NCBI RefSeq assembly: GCF_020360975.1
Contig: NW_025408679.1
Coordinates: 1,860,001 to 1,924,000 of the forward strand
Reading direction: 5' to 3'
DNA from: Hirsutella rhossiliensis
Taxonomy: Eukaryota > Ascomycota > Sordariomycetes > Hypocreales > Ophiocordycipitaceae
DNA length: 64,000 bases
Shown: positions 63,364 to 64,000 of the stretch, piece after piece
Position numbering within the stretch: the stretch's first letter is position 1
Layout of the letters: every line of letters starts with the position of its first letter
Made by a program: the position numbers and the translations under genes
Notes under the pieces: model-generated
Databases searched by the model: none
What the model saw: the letters and a program-made list of their open reading frames with translations, nothing else
Told to the model about the DNA's origin: nothing

Positions 63364-64000
63364 TGTCACGAATAATCCCACGCTGCCATTCTAGCGAAAG
63401 TGGGAGCCACCTGTTGATTGCAGGTGATCTCGCGAAGAAAGAATGGCAAGGGGCATAATGTTTTTAGGGTGCATCTTTTTTTTCGTTCTGTTCCTTCTCC
63501 TGTCTGCTGTACCGTTCTCCCATTTATGCCCTTTTGCCCTCTCTTCTTCAGTCTTCCATCTCCTTCCTTGCTGACCCACTAATGCATAGGCACCCTCTCT
63601 CCGCGTCAGCTTGCCACGTCATTCCAGTTTCAATCAAGCGGAATAAAAATTTGTTTTTGCTTTTTACTTGGTTGATGAACACACTGAATCAACCTCGATA
63701 AATCCGTCGGCGGATTTATCGAGGTTAATTTCAATGTACCAACCGAGTTAGCCAAATTGCAAAGGTCTAAATTCTTCCAATTCTTTAGGAGAGCCACGAG
63801 GAAGACAAGGGCCGCCCAATCCAGGCAAAGGAGGAAGAAGGCCGCCCATGCTCGGCACCAAAAAGCCTTTTTTTTTACAATTTTGACCAGGTAGTTTCTC
63901 TTGCTTCTCTTTACCAGGTCGACCATTGGGTTTTGTAGTTTTATCATTAGCAGGATCAGCTCCAGATTCAGCTTGTTCTTTGAAAAGTTGTTCCATTTCA
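63364..64000. other. Right edge of window; possible Pro/Gly-rich minus-strand frame and a strong hairpin
   Basis: 63691-63726 is a perfect 16-bp inverted repeat (AACCTCGATAAATCCG) with a 4-nt TCGG loop. A minus-strand frame 63748-63996 (83 aa, Gln/Glu/Lys then Gly/Pro/Leu-rich, starting MEQLFKEQAESGADPAND) resembles no family I know and may be chance or the edge of an element beyond the window. 63470-63580 is pyrimidine-rich. Confidence 0.35.

Overview
The window looks like a repeat-rich, accessory-type segment of a filamentous ascomycete genome. The evidence is the mix of fungal-type transposons (Helitrons with the fungal DUF6570 arrangement, pogo/Fot1-like, hAT and MULE elements, a Tad-like LINE ORF1, chromovirus and Copia retrotransposons), short GT..AG introns with CTAAC/CTAAT-type branch points, and one intact gene that looks like a host gene: a phenylalanine/histidine ammonia-lyase family enzyme at 18348-20906 (minus). 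Nearly everything else is transposable-element DNA. No bacterial, viral, CRISPR, rRNA or convincing tRNA feature was found.

Layout. 1-5280: Helitron-1 (+), complete in domain order but frameshifted. 5281-6386: 5' part of a hAT (hAT-A), cut by Copia-1A (6387-10174), which loses its 3' end at a further hAT (hAT-D, 10175-14862). hAT-D carries a small non-autonomous LTR element (10947-13060) filled with 92-bp tandem repeats. 14863-16152: 3' end of a chromodomain Gypsy with its LTR, abutting the gag of another Copia (16153-17004, minus). 17005-18347 and 20907-22054: the flanks of the ammonia-lyase gene.

22055-34833 is a four-level nest. A decayed pogo-like transposase (minus) contains a solo LTR of the Copia-2 family (22790-34196, target duplication GTAGC). 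That LTR contains hAT-C (22962-34075, target duplication ATGAAGGG, intact 759-aa transposase). hAT-C contains a GC-rich Helitron-3 (about 25.65-33.96 kb). 35107-37743: Helitron-2 (minus, 3'-truncated). 37744-38003: a Gypsy solo LTR. 38531-39732: LINE ORF1 (minus).

39941-62885 is a second four-level nest. A MULE with 99-bp perfect terminal inverted repeats is split by Copia-1B (41200-60907, TSD TACAT). Copia-1B contains pogo-1 (42500-44345, TSD TA) and Copia-2 (46951-60556, TSD GATAT). Copia-2 contains hAT-B1 (49751-52695, TSD ATCTTAGC), pogo-2 (54435-56283, TSD TA) and hAT-B2 (56567-59515, TSD CCTTAAGC). 62886-64000 holds no recognisable gene.

The nesting order follows from target-site duplications, from reading frames that rejoin when the inserts are removed, and from empty sites present in paralogous copies inside this same window. 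I found no wholly unknown coding system. The most unusual items are the two resolvable nests, the satellite-filled LTR element, the hAT with two different host flanks, and the ammonia-lyase with a ~128-residue repeat insertion encoded by an intragenic minisatellite.
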